Positions 46,401-57,438 of a DNA stretch of 64,000 nt are shown here, piece by piece; position 1 is the first letter of the stretch; each line of letters starts with the position of its first letter. Position numbers and translations under genes: made by a program. Under the pieces are notes generated by a model that was not told where the DNA came from, did not search any database, and worked only from the letters and a program-made list of their open reading frames with translations. The DNA is from Globodera rostochiensis (taxonomy: Eukaryota; Nematoda; Chromadorea; Rhabditida; Heteroderidae), in NCBI GenBank assembly GCA_018350325.1, contig JAEVLN010000016.1, positions 424,193 through 488,192 on the forward strand, read 5' to 3'.

Positions 46401-49400
46401 GAGCTGATCGGAATGAGTGCTCAGTGTGTTTTCCACCATTTTCAGGCGATCAACCAAAGCAAGAACCGCACATTCGAAACGGTCGACCGGAAAAGCCTCA
46501 GATAAAGCGTAAAATTCGGTGGCATTAAAAAATTTGTTGATAGTTGTGCTAAAAGCCTGGCGAACTTGTGCGATAAGCTGAAATAGGAAGCAATACTCCA
46601 AAAAAACGTCGGTCGGATTGATTACTTTTTCAGTAGAAATTGAGGCGTGATTTTCGTCGTTGCCGTCATTTTCCGCACTAAAAAGCCCTTCTTCCGCAGA
46701 ATTCTGCGCACGTAAAACAGGTAACTTGTCCCCAGAAATGCCGTCCTCAGCCGGCGCCTTTCCCTCCGCCTCCTCTTCAGCTTCGTTGTTATCCAAGTCA
46801 AGTTTCAAATGTTCAAGCTTTATTCGCATTTCGTCAAGACAACTAAAACATAAAAGGTTTAATAATTAATCCAATGCCAGAGACAACTCACTGAACGCGT
46901 TTCACAGCCTCATCATAAGCATTGTCCATTTTATTTTTCTCCAAATCGTTCAATTTTATACGAATCAGACGCATTCGTTGTTTTCTCGCCTCGAGCGATG
47001 AAAAGCGTTCCGAAATTTTGGTTCGCAATTCATCTCTAAAAACTTTTAAATTTTAATTATTTTTAACGTTTCTTTTTTAGCTTTTTCTTGCCCGCCGAAT
47101 TGTCTGTGGAAGTGGTGAGAATGGGCAGCGAAGGGAGTGAGGGGATTCTTTCGTTCTCCGCGATAACCTTTATGAAACAAATAAATAATAAGTTCCCAAA
47201 ACTGCGAGACAATTCCAAAGTTTACCTAATTAGTAATTACTTATTATAATTATTTGTAGTTTATTGTTAACCGGTTCAACCGACGCCTCGGGGGAATGTT
47301 TTTGCTGCTGTCGCCTCTGTTTGCCGTTCTGATGCGGAGCCGAAGTGTTTCCCCCTCTGAGAAGTCCGCGCCGTTCCGCTTCCCTTCTCAGCCTTTCGAG
47401 TTGTCGCTGCTTCCGGTCCAAATTCGAGCGCTCATTAACGACTGAATTACAGAAAAGAACAGTTAATTAATACCCGTCAAAGCGGTCTAAATTTAGCGAA
47501 AAAAATAAAAACAGAGTTAGAGATAATAAAGGACAAACGCTTAAAAGGCACAACTGACTGCGTTTGTCGGTTCCTGGGAATTCTTTGCTCCCACAGACCC
47601 GAACTTAATTTTTTCGGTTCTTATGAACAAATTTTTTTTACCAATTGCTGTAAAAATCAATCAATCTGCAGGGAGAAGAGGTCGGCGGTGCCGATTGGCG
47701 CCGCCGAGTGGCATAATGATTGTAAAATATATGAATTGGCAAATAATATCTTGGGACCGAACCGGAGCCTTTGGTCGAACCGAAATTTTCGGTCCGATCG
47801 AAAAAATCCCGGTTCTACGGTCCGGTTCGGAATCAACAACCCTACAACTGACTCCAACATTAAAACCCCATAATCACGTGAACGAAGGAACGGATGTACA
47901 GCTTGAACAACAGTTGCGAGACAACTGAGGTCGAGTTATCGCACAAAGAGAATTTGACAAAGGTCTGGGAATGGTAACATGGCGGGCGCACATCGGAGAG
48001 AGAAGGACGGCAGATGGGAGGGAGGCATCCCCGGCGACAATTCCCAATGGCAATGAGCTGTTGCCGTCCACTTCGTCGACCATGGAGTGGACTGACTGGC
48101 AACAGAGCGCCAGTCTCAATCATTCCTATGCATCGTCCGAAGGGAGGGAATGCGTCTAATGGGAAGGGCAGTGAAGGAATGGTGGCTGAGGACGGGAGGG
48201 GACGGACATCCGACAACGGAAATAACAGAAATTCTGTTTCCCCTTTGTCATCCAGCACGTGTCCGAAGAACAACCCACCCATTCAGCCTTCGTCAGTGTA
48301 TCCACCATTCCCAGACAAAAACGATTGCCTAAGTCAACATGAAACAGTTAGACCCGCACCCATAATGAGGGAATAATGGACGAGTGCGTCAGGCGCTCAA
48401 GGGGAAGGGGAGGGAGCTGGCTTAATTGAGCAGGGGCAAAGACGTAGAGAAGAGGACAGACAGAAGAAAAGGGAAATGAAATGAAAATACGTTTTTGTGA
48501 ATATTGGCATATATTTGGTTGCTGGGACAAAGACAAATAAAAGGTGTCGACGATTTTGACAGTGTGGGAGAAAGTTAGCGGCAATGAATACAAATGTCAC
48601 CGGGGAAAGTCGGACGGGCAAAAACGACACCACTTTTAATTAAGTGAGTGCACCGGGATGAGACTTGGTATCAAAGCGATGCGATGATGTTGTCGTAGAA
48701 ACGGGTGGGTGGATGGAGGTAAGGTGCTTAATTACGAGGGATATGGTAAAAAATGGGGGGGGGGAGGGGAAATGCTCCGCAAACTGATGAAAAAACCGTA
48801 AAGCAAAAATCGAGACTTACAGCATTTGAATTATAACACAAAAGAGTCCCGACCGATGGTTCAGTAATAAACTTGGTCTTTGGAAAAGATTTTTTCTCTA
48901 TCCGAGGATTCTCCCCTGTCAAACAAATTAATTGAAAGACAGTCACCGCTGCCTGCTTAAGACAGAGAAGGCTCATTGGTGGCCAACGAGACAGCAAAAC
49001 TAACAATCGATAACGAACACAAAAGGGACGGCTGAAAAGGAAAAATGCGCGCGAAAATTGTCAAAAAGGAAGAAGACAATTAATTATTTGTTGTTAAAGC
49101 CCCCCCCTCCCCGCAATTTTACGAATTCAGTGAACGATTTTTGAGAAAGATGGGTGCAGGATGACCATATAAACTGCTTTTAAGCTTTTTTGACCTGGCC
49201 ACCCTGGTTTTTTGATTGCGTATGCGGCGTTTATTTACCTCGACCCTTCGCCTGATCAGAGAGTTCTTTGGTGCTCAGCTCGAGTGCAGCTTTCTCTTGC
49301 ATGTGAATTTGATGCATCAATTCCATCTTTCGCTTCTGGACATTAAAAATTCAACTTTCTAAATGCAGAGTTCATCTAACACATTTCAACCTGTTCATAG

Positions 49401-50945
49401 TGCAGTTCAATGCAAGTTTTGAACTGCTCGTCCATGAGTGAGGTTTTTTCCATCTCTCCGACCATATTTTCCAAGGAAGTAAATCCGTTTACCAGTCCGT
49501 CCAACTGCACGCTGACACTGTTTTCGAGTTGCTCTTAAGCAAAATATCATCAGATGGCCTACAACGACCGTGTTCCGACATTTGCGCCCCGGACATTTGC
49601 GGCTCGACAAATTTCCAATATTTTTAAATAACCAAATCAACTAAAGTCAAATTTATGCATTTGACGATGTCAAGTAGAGACCGGAATTTTGAAATGACCG
49701 GTTAAAAAGTCCGTTAATCCCAATCCCGGTTTTTGAAACGTCGAAATCCCGATCCCGGCTTTCATGCTCCCAAAAATCCCGTCCCGGCCTGCAATTATTC
49801 TTGGATAAATAGGAGCTTTTAAATGATACCCACAATTTGGTCCAGTAGGAAAAGTGTTTTGATTTTTTTGGTAATATTAAAAAATCCCGCGCGGGATCCC
49901 GCAAATACGATTTTGTCGCACTCTAATCTAAATGCATTACAGTATCTTCTTCTTGACTAAGAATTCAAGATTGGAGATGTCAGAGAGCAAAGCTCATGTT
50001 GGGCCTTGAGCAAGCCAAGTGAATAAATTTGAATTTAGTTGATTTGGTTTTTTAAAAATATTAGAAAATTGGCGAAATGTCGGCCGCAAATGTCTGGGGT
50101 GCAAATGTCGGGTAACCACAACGACCATACTTTGCTCTTCGCCATCCTCCATCACTTTTAACTCGGCACTTTGTTGTGGGTTCTGCAAAGAATTCAGCTC
50201 GGATGAGACGGCATCAATCGCCTCGTGATAAGATTTGATAATGTCCCGCATCAACGCGATGAATTCTTTTTCCTGGGCCATTAGTCCGTCGTATGACTCA
50301 ATCAATTTGCCAACAAGCTCCCGATTTGAATACTAAACTGACGATAATTGATTCCGAAAACGTATGGCAGCAAAGCCGACCTCTCCGCTCTCTTCCTTGC
50401 CCTTCAGAATTTGCAAATGATTCAAAATTTTGCTCTTCCCAACACGGATAGTGCTCAACCGGTCAATCACAAGACGTTGTCTCGCCACCTAAAGAAAAAA
50501 AAATCCTTTAAAACGAAACCCAACCATTTGTGAAGTGCCGAAAATTGGTAACTCCGATTTTAGGGGTAGCCGTCTTTTTTGAAATTGACCAATAGCAAAG
50601 CTTTAGCTTAATAAAAATTTCTCTTCGAGAGCTTTCGAATTGACTGAATCGGTTAGAATTGAAGCAAGTTATTGCCCCGGTCTGGGCGCGTCGCAAATGT
50701 CTGAACCGCTATAAAAAACGAGAGATTGGTAACCACTCCAAAATTATTTATTTTTTCTTTTGGAATTTCCGCTTTCTTCCTTCTTTTTTTTTTGCAGATT
50801 TGGCATGGGCGATTCCCATCCACCAACGAAACCAACCGACCAAGTCGCCCTTGTCAATCCTGTCAATGAGCTCCCTCACCAAACTCAGCTTGTTTTGGGT
50901 TGCCAAACCATCAAAGTCAGCGCGGGATTTCTGATTTGAGTCCAT
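43498..50945 (-). CDS. Uncharacterised coiled-coil protein, about 643 aa
   Basis: Twelve minus-strand exons join in phase. From the start: about 50841-50945, 50381-50488, 50131-50332, 49391-49533, 49239-49335, 47272-47441, 47068-47167, 46892-47033, 46383-46842, 44125-44279, 43649-43849 and 43498-43546. The sum is about 1932 bp. The N-terminus is MDSNQKSRADFDGLATQNKL. The body is strongly helical and charged (KRKMELMHQIHMQEKAALEL, LDRKQRQLERLRREAERRG, KISERFSSLEARKQRMRLI), consistent with coiled coil, with an acidic linker (NNEAEEEAEGKAPAEDG). The C-terminus has a globular-looking piece (YDDEIRHNFSIIFGGLVSQF). I recognise no family. The join across the 2.1-kb intron 44280-46382 rests only on phase, so two genes remain possible. 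A bow-tie transposon sits in one intron. Confidence 0.6.
44280..46382. other. Long intron or intergenic gap within the coiled-coil locus
   Basis: Holds G runs (44885-44916, 46202-46219) and GC hairpin repeats near 45066 and 45316. No exon could be defended here. Confidence 0.4.
47442..49238. other. 1.8-kb intron of the coiled-coil gene
   Basis: Contains a GC hairpin copy near 47685 and several unsupported frames on the plus strand (48014-48376). Nothing else is clear. Confidence 0.45.
49569..50117. mobile_element. Bow-tie element family A, 549 bp, inside an intron
   Basis: Termini CGTGTTCCGACATTTGC and, as reverse complement, GGTTACCCGACATTTGC; 8-bp duplication ACAACGAC at 49561-49568 and 50118-50125. 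The interior is the reverse complement of that in 1450-2418 (CCGGGATCGGGATT-type repeats, CGCGCGGGATCCCGC). The end arrays are much shorter than in the first copy. Removing element and duplication leaves a 40-bp GT-AG intron. Confidence 0.9.
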
Positions 50946-51111
50946 TTGTTTCTCTTAACTGACAGTCAATAGAAAAAAGAATTATAAACCAATAAACATA
51001 AGCCCAAAAAACTTGTATGGATTAACATAAGTGCTTTTTTTTAAATACTTATAAATAAAAATGAATAAGGCACGCTAATTACACCACAGAAAGCAGGTTC
51101 ATGAGATCATC

Positions 51112-51196
51112 ATCAGTAGGGATCGGATTTTTAGGGTTTATACCTATTTTTTCTGCAGCTTTCTTAAGGATACCTATTTTTTCTGCAGCTTTCTTG
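51112..51196. repeat. 37-bp tandem duplication
   Basis: TACCTATTTTTTCTGCAGCT plus TTCTT occurs twice in direct succession near 51140-51200, in the spacer between the coiled-coil gene and TOP3A. Confidence 0.7.
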
Positions 51197-51739
51197 ACTT
51201 TTTTTCCACAATTTGCGCTTTTTTTTGTTGAAAATTTTTCCTAAAAAATGCAAATAGATACGAATTTTTCGTTTTCATGTTTTGGTCCTTAAATTAGCGT
51301 TACATTTCTGTTCGTACAAATGTTACATTTCTCTTTTATGTGTCTGATGTTAACCGTTTTATTTAGTTTCTTGCCAAATTTTATGGGTTGTCTCCAAAAA
51401 TAGAATACATTATGCCAAAAATCAAGTCAAGTTGCCTATATTGGAGAACAGATTAAAAAAATATGGAAATATGACTGCCGAAATTTATGCGACTGACGGC
51501 AAGGTAGTCTTTTGTCTGGCATGCCAACGACAGGTAAAAGCAACAACGACAATGAAAGTACGGACAAAAGTGGCATCGCTCCGCTTAATTTCGTTCAAAA
51601 GACTTTCACACCTAATTTTGCTTATGAACCCGGTTTTTGGCACCTATTTTAGCACCATTTCTCACCTATTTAGGTATTTATGAGACTTTTCTGATCTAAA
51701 AATCCGATCCCAAAACATCAGTAACAAATAAACAAAAAA

Positions 51740-54700
51740 TCATCGTGTTAGGCCATGGTTGTTTAGTTGGTGAACGGCGCATAGAGACTCTCCCAGGACG
51801 TGCTTATTCATCTCGGTGTATCGGAACAACTCTTTGTACATAGCGAGGTGCTCTCGAAGAACTGTCTGTTTCGACTTTTTGCCTTTAAATGATGAAAATG
51901 AGAAGAGTAGTAGTAGTTTGTTCCCGGAGCCGTTTTGTACCTAAAATTTTCACATCTACAATTGATGTCATTTGGGGTAGAGCCCGGCGGGAACGGGATT
52001 CCCGCGGGAAAAGTACGGGATTTCCGGTCCCGTCTTTTGGCCGGGCGGGATTTTTTTACGGGAACGGGAAAAAGACGGGATTCCTGTCCCGTACTTTTAA
52101 AAACCCCGTTCCCGTTCATTTTTAAGTTCCCGTTCATTTTCTTGGCGAAATGTTTCCAAAAATTTAACAATTTTGGACCAATTTTCATCACAAAAAACCT
52201 GAACAGATTTTTTAACGGCGGCGCCTATTGGCACCGCCAAAGCTTAAAAAATATGAACTATTCTGTTGGATTTTTGATTTTCTGCATCAATAAGATTTCT
52301 GGTGACAAATTTTGTAAGAGAACTTGGAAGGGCACTTATATAATACACACGAAAGGTTAGGTTTTTTTTTCAAAATTTTATGCAAAATTTATAAATTGGT
52401 TGCAAACCGACATCAAGGGCGGAGCCAGGAATTAATTCGAGGGGGCGGATCCAATAAGTCGATTCTTATGGGTATACTTTTTTAAAAATCAAAATTGTTG
52501 CGGGGTTCTATACTCTTTTTGCGTTTAAATAATGGTTTCAACTTTAATTTTGTCAAAAAGTGCAAGATACCAACCTTGTATTTTTGAAAAATTTTGGTGC
52601 ATAAAAAGTAGTTAGTTAGTTTTTAAGAGTCTACGCCCCTGGCTTTAAAGTGTCACCCTTTCCAGATAAAAATGCTTCATTAATAATGGCTGTACTTTCC
52701 TCCCACCTTCGCATATTAAAAGAAGATCCTCTTCCAGTAGAGCTCTCAAAATCGGCTTGCTCAGTTTGTGCCGGTGCCCCATTTTGTCGTACCCATCGAT
52801 CAGAGCCAAACCGACTTTCGTCGGCTCAAACCTACTAGAGCAGTTCAAAACAACATATTTCCTGAACTTAATGCGCTCTATATGTTCTGCATGGGTCGCA
52901 TCAGTGCCAATGCCTTTATTGTCCATTAGGGCGATCAAATCCGCCTCAGTTAAAAGAGAAGAAGGCTAAACTTGGAAATTACCCAACCGCCACTATTATT
53001 AAAGAAACCTGTGTAAAACCATTAGGCATCTTTATTTGGAAATTTGGTAGACTTTGGCCATTTTGGTAAACCGGAAGTTCTTTGTCTGACCATTTATCGT
53101 AAGGATAAACTTGGAGGTATCCTCGGTCGTCAATTATAAGGCCAGTGGCAGTGAAAATCTCTTCATTGACTTTAGCCTAAAGTTATCCCTTTCCAAGATT
53201 TTGACACGCATTTTGAGGTTTTAGCCTATGCTGCCTAAAGCGCAAAGAGCCATTTTTGCGACACTTAGAACGTTTAGGTTTGGATACAAACAAACCGGTT
53301 TAAAAAGTGGCATAATTTTTTTCGGGATTAGTTTCTTAAGGCATGTTCCCATACAGAATTTTCTTGTTTCGAATTTCTCCATGCCTGCAAGGCACCATTT
53401 AAACTCTTTTGAGCGCAAGTGTCAAAAGTCTGTTTGCCTTAATTTTCGTCTCTCTGCCGCTTGCATCGCGTGAAACTGTTGCCAGGAAATATCGGCAGAT
53501 CAATTCGTAGACTTTCCATTCGTCCATGTTAGCCATTTCACTTCTTAATGACAAAATTGCCAATTCGTACGGAGCTTCCCTTGCGCGACCTGTTTGCGTT
53601 TTTAACGGGATGTATTGGCGGATGAGCCTCATCAGTTTTCCGTCCGTTCCTTGGCCTTGGACCTCCGCGCCGTTGAACTTCATCCCTTGCAAAATGTCCC
53701 CACTCGTTATTCTGCGTCAGCCTTGTGACAATCGTATCCAAGTCGTACTCAGCGGAATAGCAATTGGTTTCCGTCCTAAAAACGGTGGTTCAAAACCAAG
53801 CGCAAATTTCTCACCTTGGATATGAAATAAACCCCCGTTGATAGAGTTTTTCGGCCGATTCCACAACTCTTTTGACGTTCATCTTGAGGTATCTGCTGCC
53901 GAGCTTCTCCAGCTGAACGGTGTCCATAGGCTGCGGCCTCAACTTGCTTTTGGGATGAGAGTCCACCTCGTTGACCCGTGCCGAGTGAATGACCGCATTG
54001 CACGATTCGTAAATTGCCTTAACCAAATGGTTAAGATGGAAAGTACGCTCGATTTAACCAGAACAGCCTCACGATCAAACAATTGCGTTGAGAGTCCTTC
54101 TCTTTCCCACAGAAAGCCAACGTTTGTATTCCCGTCTTTGCCGCTCAGTTTCCAGAACTCTTCGCTGACAAATTCTCTGTTCTCTTTGTATCTCTCAACA
54201 ACAAATCCCAATGTTGGAAATTGACAACTTCCATAGCTTAACACGGACTTCCGGTCGTCCTGGAAAAACTGGTAGAAGTTCTTTTTTATATGCAGAGTTT
54301 GAAGTCGTGAGAAAGCTGCCCCTTAAATTGATTCGGATTTAAATGACCATTTTTCGCTGTTACCTATCCGAAGGTCCAACTCCATTCTGCAGTCAACTGC
54401 GTCCACCAAATTTTGATTAATTGATAACAGATTATTAAGTGCTCGAGCGATCGCCTGCTCAGTGATCTCGGAAAATCTCGCTCGACGGACGATGATGTGA
54501 CTGTTCTCCTTCCTGCACACTTTGACAACTTGGTCGCCGATGTGCTCGCCCTCCCTATCGCAATCCGTCCAGATGAGAAGTGTGTGTGCTCTGCGGCTCT
54601 CTCTCCTTAAAGAATATTTAAACCGCACTAATAACCACAAACCTCAGATTGGTTTCAATGTCTCTCATTCCGCTGTCGACGTTCAGTATTATTTGGGCTT

Positions 54701-55344
54701 CGAAGAGCTCAGAAATTCGATTTTCATTCCATTGCTTATGACTTTCATGAAAGTCGTAGTTCATTAGATGTCCAGAAACGCTAGTGAACACAAAGCTCTG
54801 ACTGATTCCTTGGAAAAGCGCTTAAACTTAAATCCAATTGGTCGGAAGTTTACCTAATACAATTGAGTTCAAATAGACTCGCATCAAAAATAAACAAACT
54901 CCAAAAAAGGAGTCGCCAGGACTATTGCTTTTTCCAAACTTAACCAATAGACTACATATTTTCTGTAAACCTTTTCATTAACAAATGCTAAGCGATTGGT
55001 TTTAATAAGCAAAGAAGTGAATTACCTTCAAAGGTATAGTTTTTGTTGTACTTCGAAACTCCATTCTCCGTTCTCGCCTGAGCCTTGGAAAGAAGCTTTG
55101 CTATGTTTTTGGCCACATCGTTTTTCTCCGCAACACAAAGCACTCTCCGATTGGTGGAGCCGTTCATAGGCAAAATCTGCGCTTCCTTTGCCACAAACTT
55201 TTGTCGAACTCCGACTGTTTCTGCTTGCTTTGTTAAATTGCAAATTGCAGACGATGAGAAAGGCAGGCGACAATTGATGTAAGAAACTCTTTTAGAGCAA
55301 AATATAAATAAGGGTGGCGCCGCACAAACTTTCATAACATACAA
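51740..55344 (-). CDS. top-3: DNA topoisomerase III alpha
   Basis: A type IA topoisomerase that, with BLM helicase and RMI1, dissolves recombination intermediates. Ten minus-strand exons (55026-55344, 54643-54808, 54364-54605, 54059-54321, 53815-54017, 53590-53775, 53438-53543, 53009-53176, 52707-52965, 51740-51882) total 2055 bp, giving 684 aa in phase. TOPRIM: RRVLCVAEKNDVAKNIAKLL, TSVSGHLMNYDFHESHKQW and the metal site IWTDCDREGEHIGDQ. Then SYGSCQFPTLGFVVERYKEN, KLRPQPMDTVQLEKLGSRYL, the catalytic tyrosine in RGFISYPRTETN, DEAHPPIHP, LTEADLIALM and GIGTDATHAEHIERIKFRKY. The last exon gives SKQTVLREHLAMYKELFRY. The protein stops soon after the core, without the zinc fingers of human TOP3A. 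The first ATG adds a Ser/Arg/Leu-rich leader that could target mitochondria; an internal ATG (MNGSTNRRVLC) would omit it. The intron at 53177-53437 would use a GC donor. Confidence 0.93.
51972..52145. repeat. CGGGA-rich repeat in the last TOP3A intron
   Basis: Runs of CGGGAACGGGATTCCCG and AAAAGACGGGATTCC in both orientations, followed by a GC hairpin copy near 52213. Reminiscent of the CCGGGATCGGGATT repeats inside family A elements, but no target duplication was found. Confidence 0.5.
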
Positions 55345-55616
55345 CGCATACCAAAAACACCATTGAAAAGAATAAGCAGAATAAAATTAAAAATTAAATA
55401 ACCGACAATCGGAGGAACGGACTCACACACCCATAATTTAAATAATCAGATTTATTACATTATTCAAAAAAGGAAATACAACCCGCTCAAGCGCATCGAC
55501 ACCAACTTCGCGTAACTCCAAATATATCAAATTCCTAAAATGGATGAAAAATATTTGTTACCTACTTTAGCCATAAAAGTAAATCGACATAAAATTGCAG
55601 GGCTTAGTTTGAAAAT

Positions 55617-56995
55617 TCAAATGTTGTTTTCCCCTCCACCTTGCTCCAAATCGTCCTGACTGGCACTAATCATTTTCTCCTCTTCTTCCCGTTTAAAGCC
55701 AGGGTCAACTTCGATTGGTTTGCTGACCGCGGTCAGAACTGCCTGCATCACTTCAGCGCTCTCAACACGATCAGGCTTGAGAAGATTGCACGCTCGAGAA
55801 AAGCGCATGGCTAGCAAATGTTGACACTACCAAAGAATGACGATTCGAAAAATAGTTAAACCCACTGTAAGTGTTTGTCACTAAAACTCAACAATGCCAG
55901 AATGTCTAGGCGAGATTACAATGTAATAACAATTGCATTATTGATTACGGTATTTCTACCTTCTGTGGCTCCAAATAAATTCTCGTCAAGCTGAATACGA
56001 ATCAGCAAAAATGTTTGCATAAGACGTACTCAGCTTGATGAGGGAAAATAGCAATTGCGAATTGTGCTTCACTTTTAGGGTGGGTGGTCGACGGTGCCGT
56101 CGAGAAAATTTTGACTCAATTTTAAGAGATTTGCGACCAAAATTTTAAAAATACGTTAAGCTCTTTGAAGGTTTTTAGGAATAGGATGGGTCCGGCGGTG
56201 CCGACAGGCGTAGCCGCGAAATTTTTTTTTCGCAGATTTTAACGATTTGTTAAGAAAATTAGTCAAATAATTATTATTTTGTAAAACAAAAGGGTCCCCC
56301 CCCCCACTCCCTCTGGCTACGCCCTGGAATCGATCGATGGTATTCGGATCGGAACGGAACCACTCCGATTACTTATCCAATGAAAATAAATATGTAACTA
56401 ACCACGTAGGCTGCATCTTCGTGCAGAACTTAAAAGCAAAATGGGCATGCTTACCAGGCTCGAATAACGTTTAATGGATTGAGTGGAAATATACCAAAAT
56501 TTGTTTTTGTTCCTAAAAAGCTTCTGGGATGTTGGGTACGCAGGTGACGTACTTTGATTTTGGGATTTCACACGAGCCTTTACCACAGAATTCATCCTTA
56601 CCTCGAGTGGTGAAAAAAGGACATTTGCAAAAATTGATCGATTCATAAATGTAGGTAGGATGCGAAATGAACGAGCAGGCGCGTACTTCAAAAATTCTCG
56701 GGTATAAAGCATTCTCATCTCGAACAATCCTGACGATGCCAGTCTCAGCAATGTTAAGACCATCGACGACAACTTCTCCGAATATCAAATGTAACCTTTA
56801 AAATTTAGAAAAGGATACTTTTGTAGGTAAAGCTAACCGACAGTAACAAAAGAATTAAATTTTGACTTATATGAAGAAAAAAAAATACTTTTGTGCTATA
56901 GCGTAAAATTCATCCATTTCCTCGGCTCTAAAAGCATTCATCATTGTTTTCTCGGCAGATTGTAAAATATGCTCTAAATTCTTTGGAAAGTTCAT
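55617..56995 (-). CDS. sws-1: SWS1/ZSWIM7-like Shu complex protein
   Basis: SWS1 with RAD51 paralogues forms the Shu complex, which promotes RAD51 filament assembly in homologous recombination. Four minus-strand exons (56889-56995, 56602-56795, 56403-56428, 55617-55826) total 537 bp, giving 178 aa; all junctions are GT-AG and in phase. The N-terminus MNFPKNLEHILQSAEKTMMN leads to LHLIFGEVVVDGLNIAETG and the SWIM zinc-binding motif: C-x-C in INFCKCPFFTTR, a 26-bp micro-exon giving VLHEDAAYV, then C-x-H in CQHLLAMRFSRA. CxC-x(n)-CxH with a following LLA-x-x-x-S is the ZSWIM7 signature. The C-terminal tail is acidic (KREEEEKMISASQDDLEQ) and longer than in human. TOP3A starts about 270 bp downstream on the same strand, with an AATAAA near 55450 between them. 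Confidence 0.85.
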
Positions 56996-57438
56996 GGCAC
57001 AAAAAAGACACCTGAATCACATAAAGATAAAAACCAACATATTTGACGGCCCAGATTTATCTGACACCAATTGTGACGTGAAAATGTTTAGGCACAAAAC
57101 GGCCCAGGGAACACATTCTTTTCACCATCCGAGCTCTAGTGCAGTGAGGCCAGAATTCCTATTTTTATGGAAAGTGCCACAATTTTGGAAATTTGCCATA
57201 TTTCCACGCTTGCCATGGTCTTTTAAATTGAGTCCAAAAATTCAACATTTTCTCGGCGGCGCCTATCGGCACCGCCAGCCACTAACCTGCCCTCAAAACA
57301 TTTGTTTATTTGAAAATTCCTTAAATTCAAAAAGGATGCGAAAAATTCTTAAAATTAACAAATTTGGCCATCTGTCTAGATTATTTAAATTTAAACAAAA
57401 ATTCTTCAAAAAGCCTCAAACAAAGGACAAAAAAGGAC
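56996..57438. other. Upstream flank of sws-1, no gene seen
   Basis: Contains a GC hairpin copy near 57255. A plus-strand frame here (56994-57491) is not supported. Confidence 0.5.

Noticed and set aside
48014..48376. 120-codon plus-strand frame
   Set aside because: Lies in a 1.8-kb intron of the minus-strand coiled-coil gene; low-complexity Ser/Pro/Asn content and no splice partners.
55950..56010. Alternative 31-nt sws-1 exon reading LTRIYLEPQK
   Set aside because: It has AG and GT borders but breaks the phase with exon 2 and would disturb SWIM-motif spacing; the 26-bp exon at 56403-56428 fits both.
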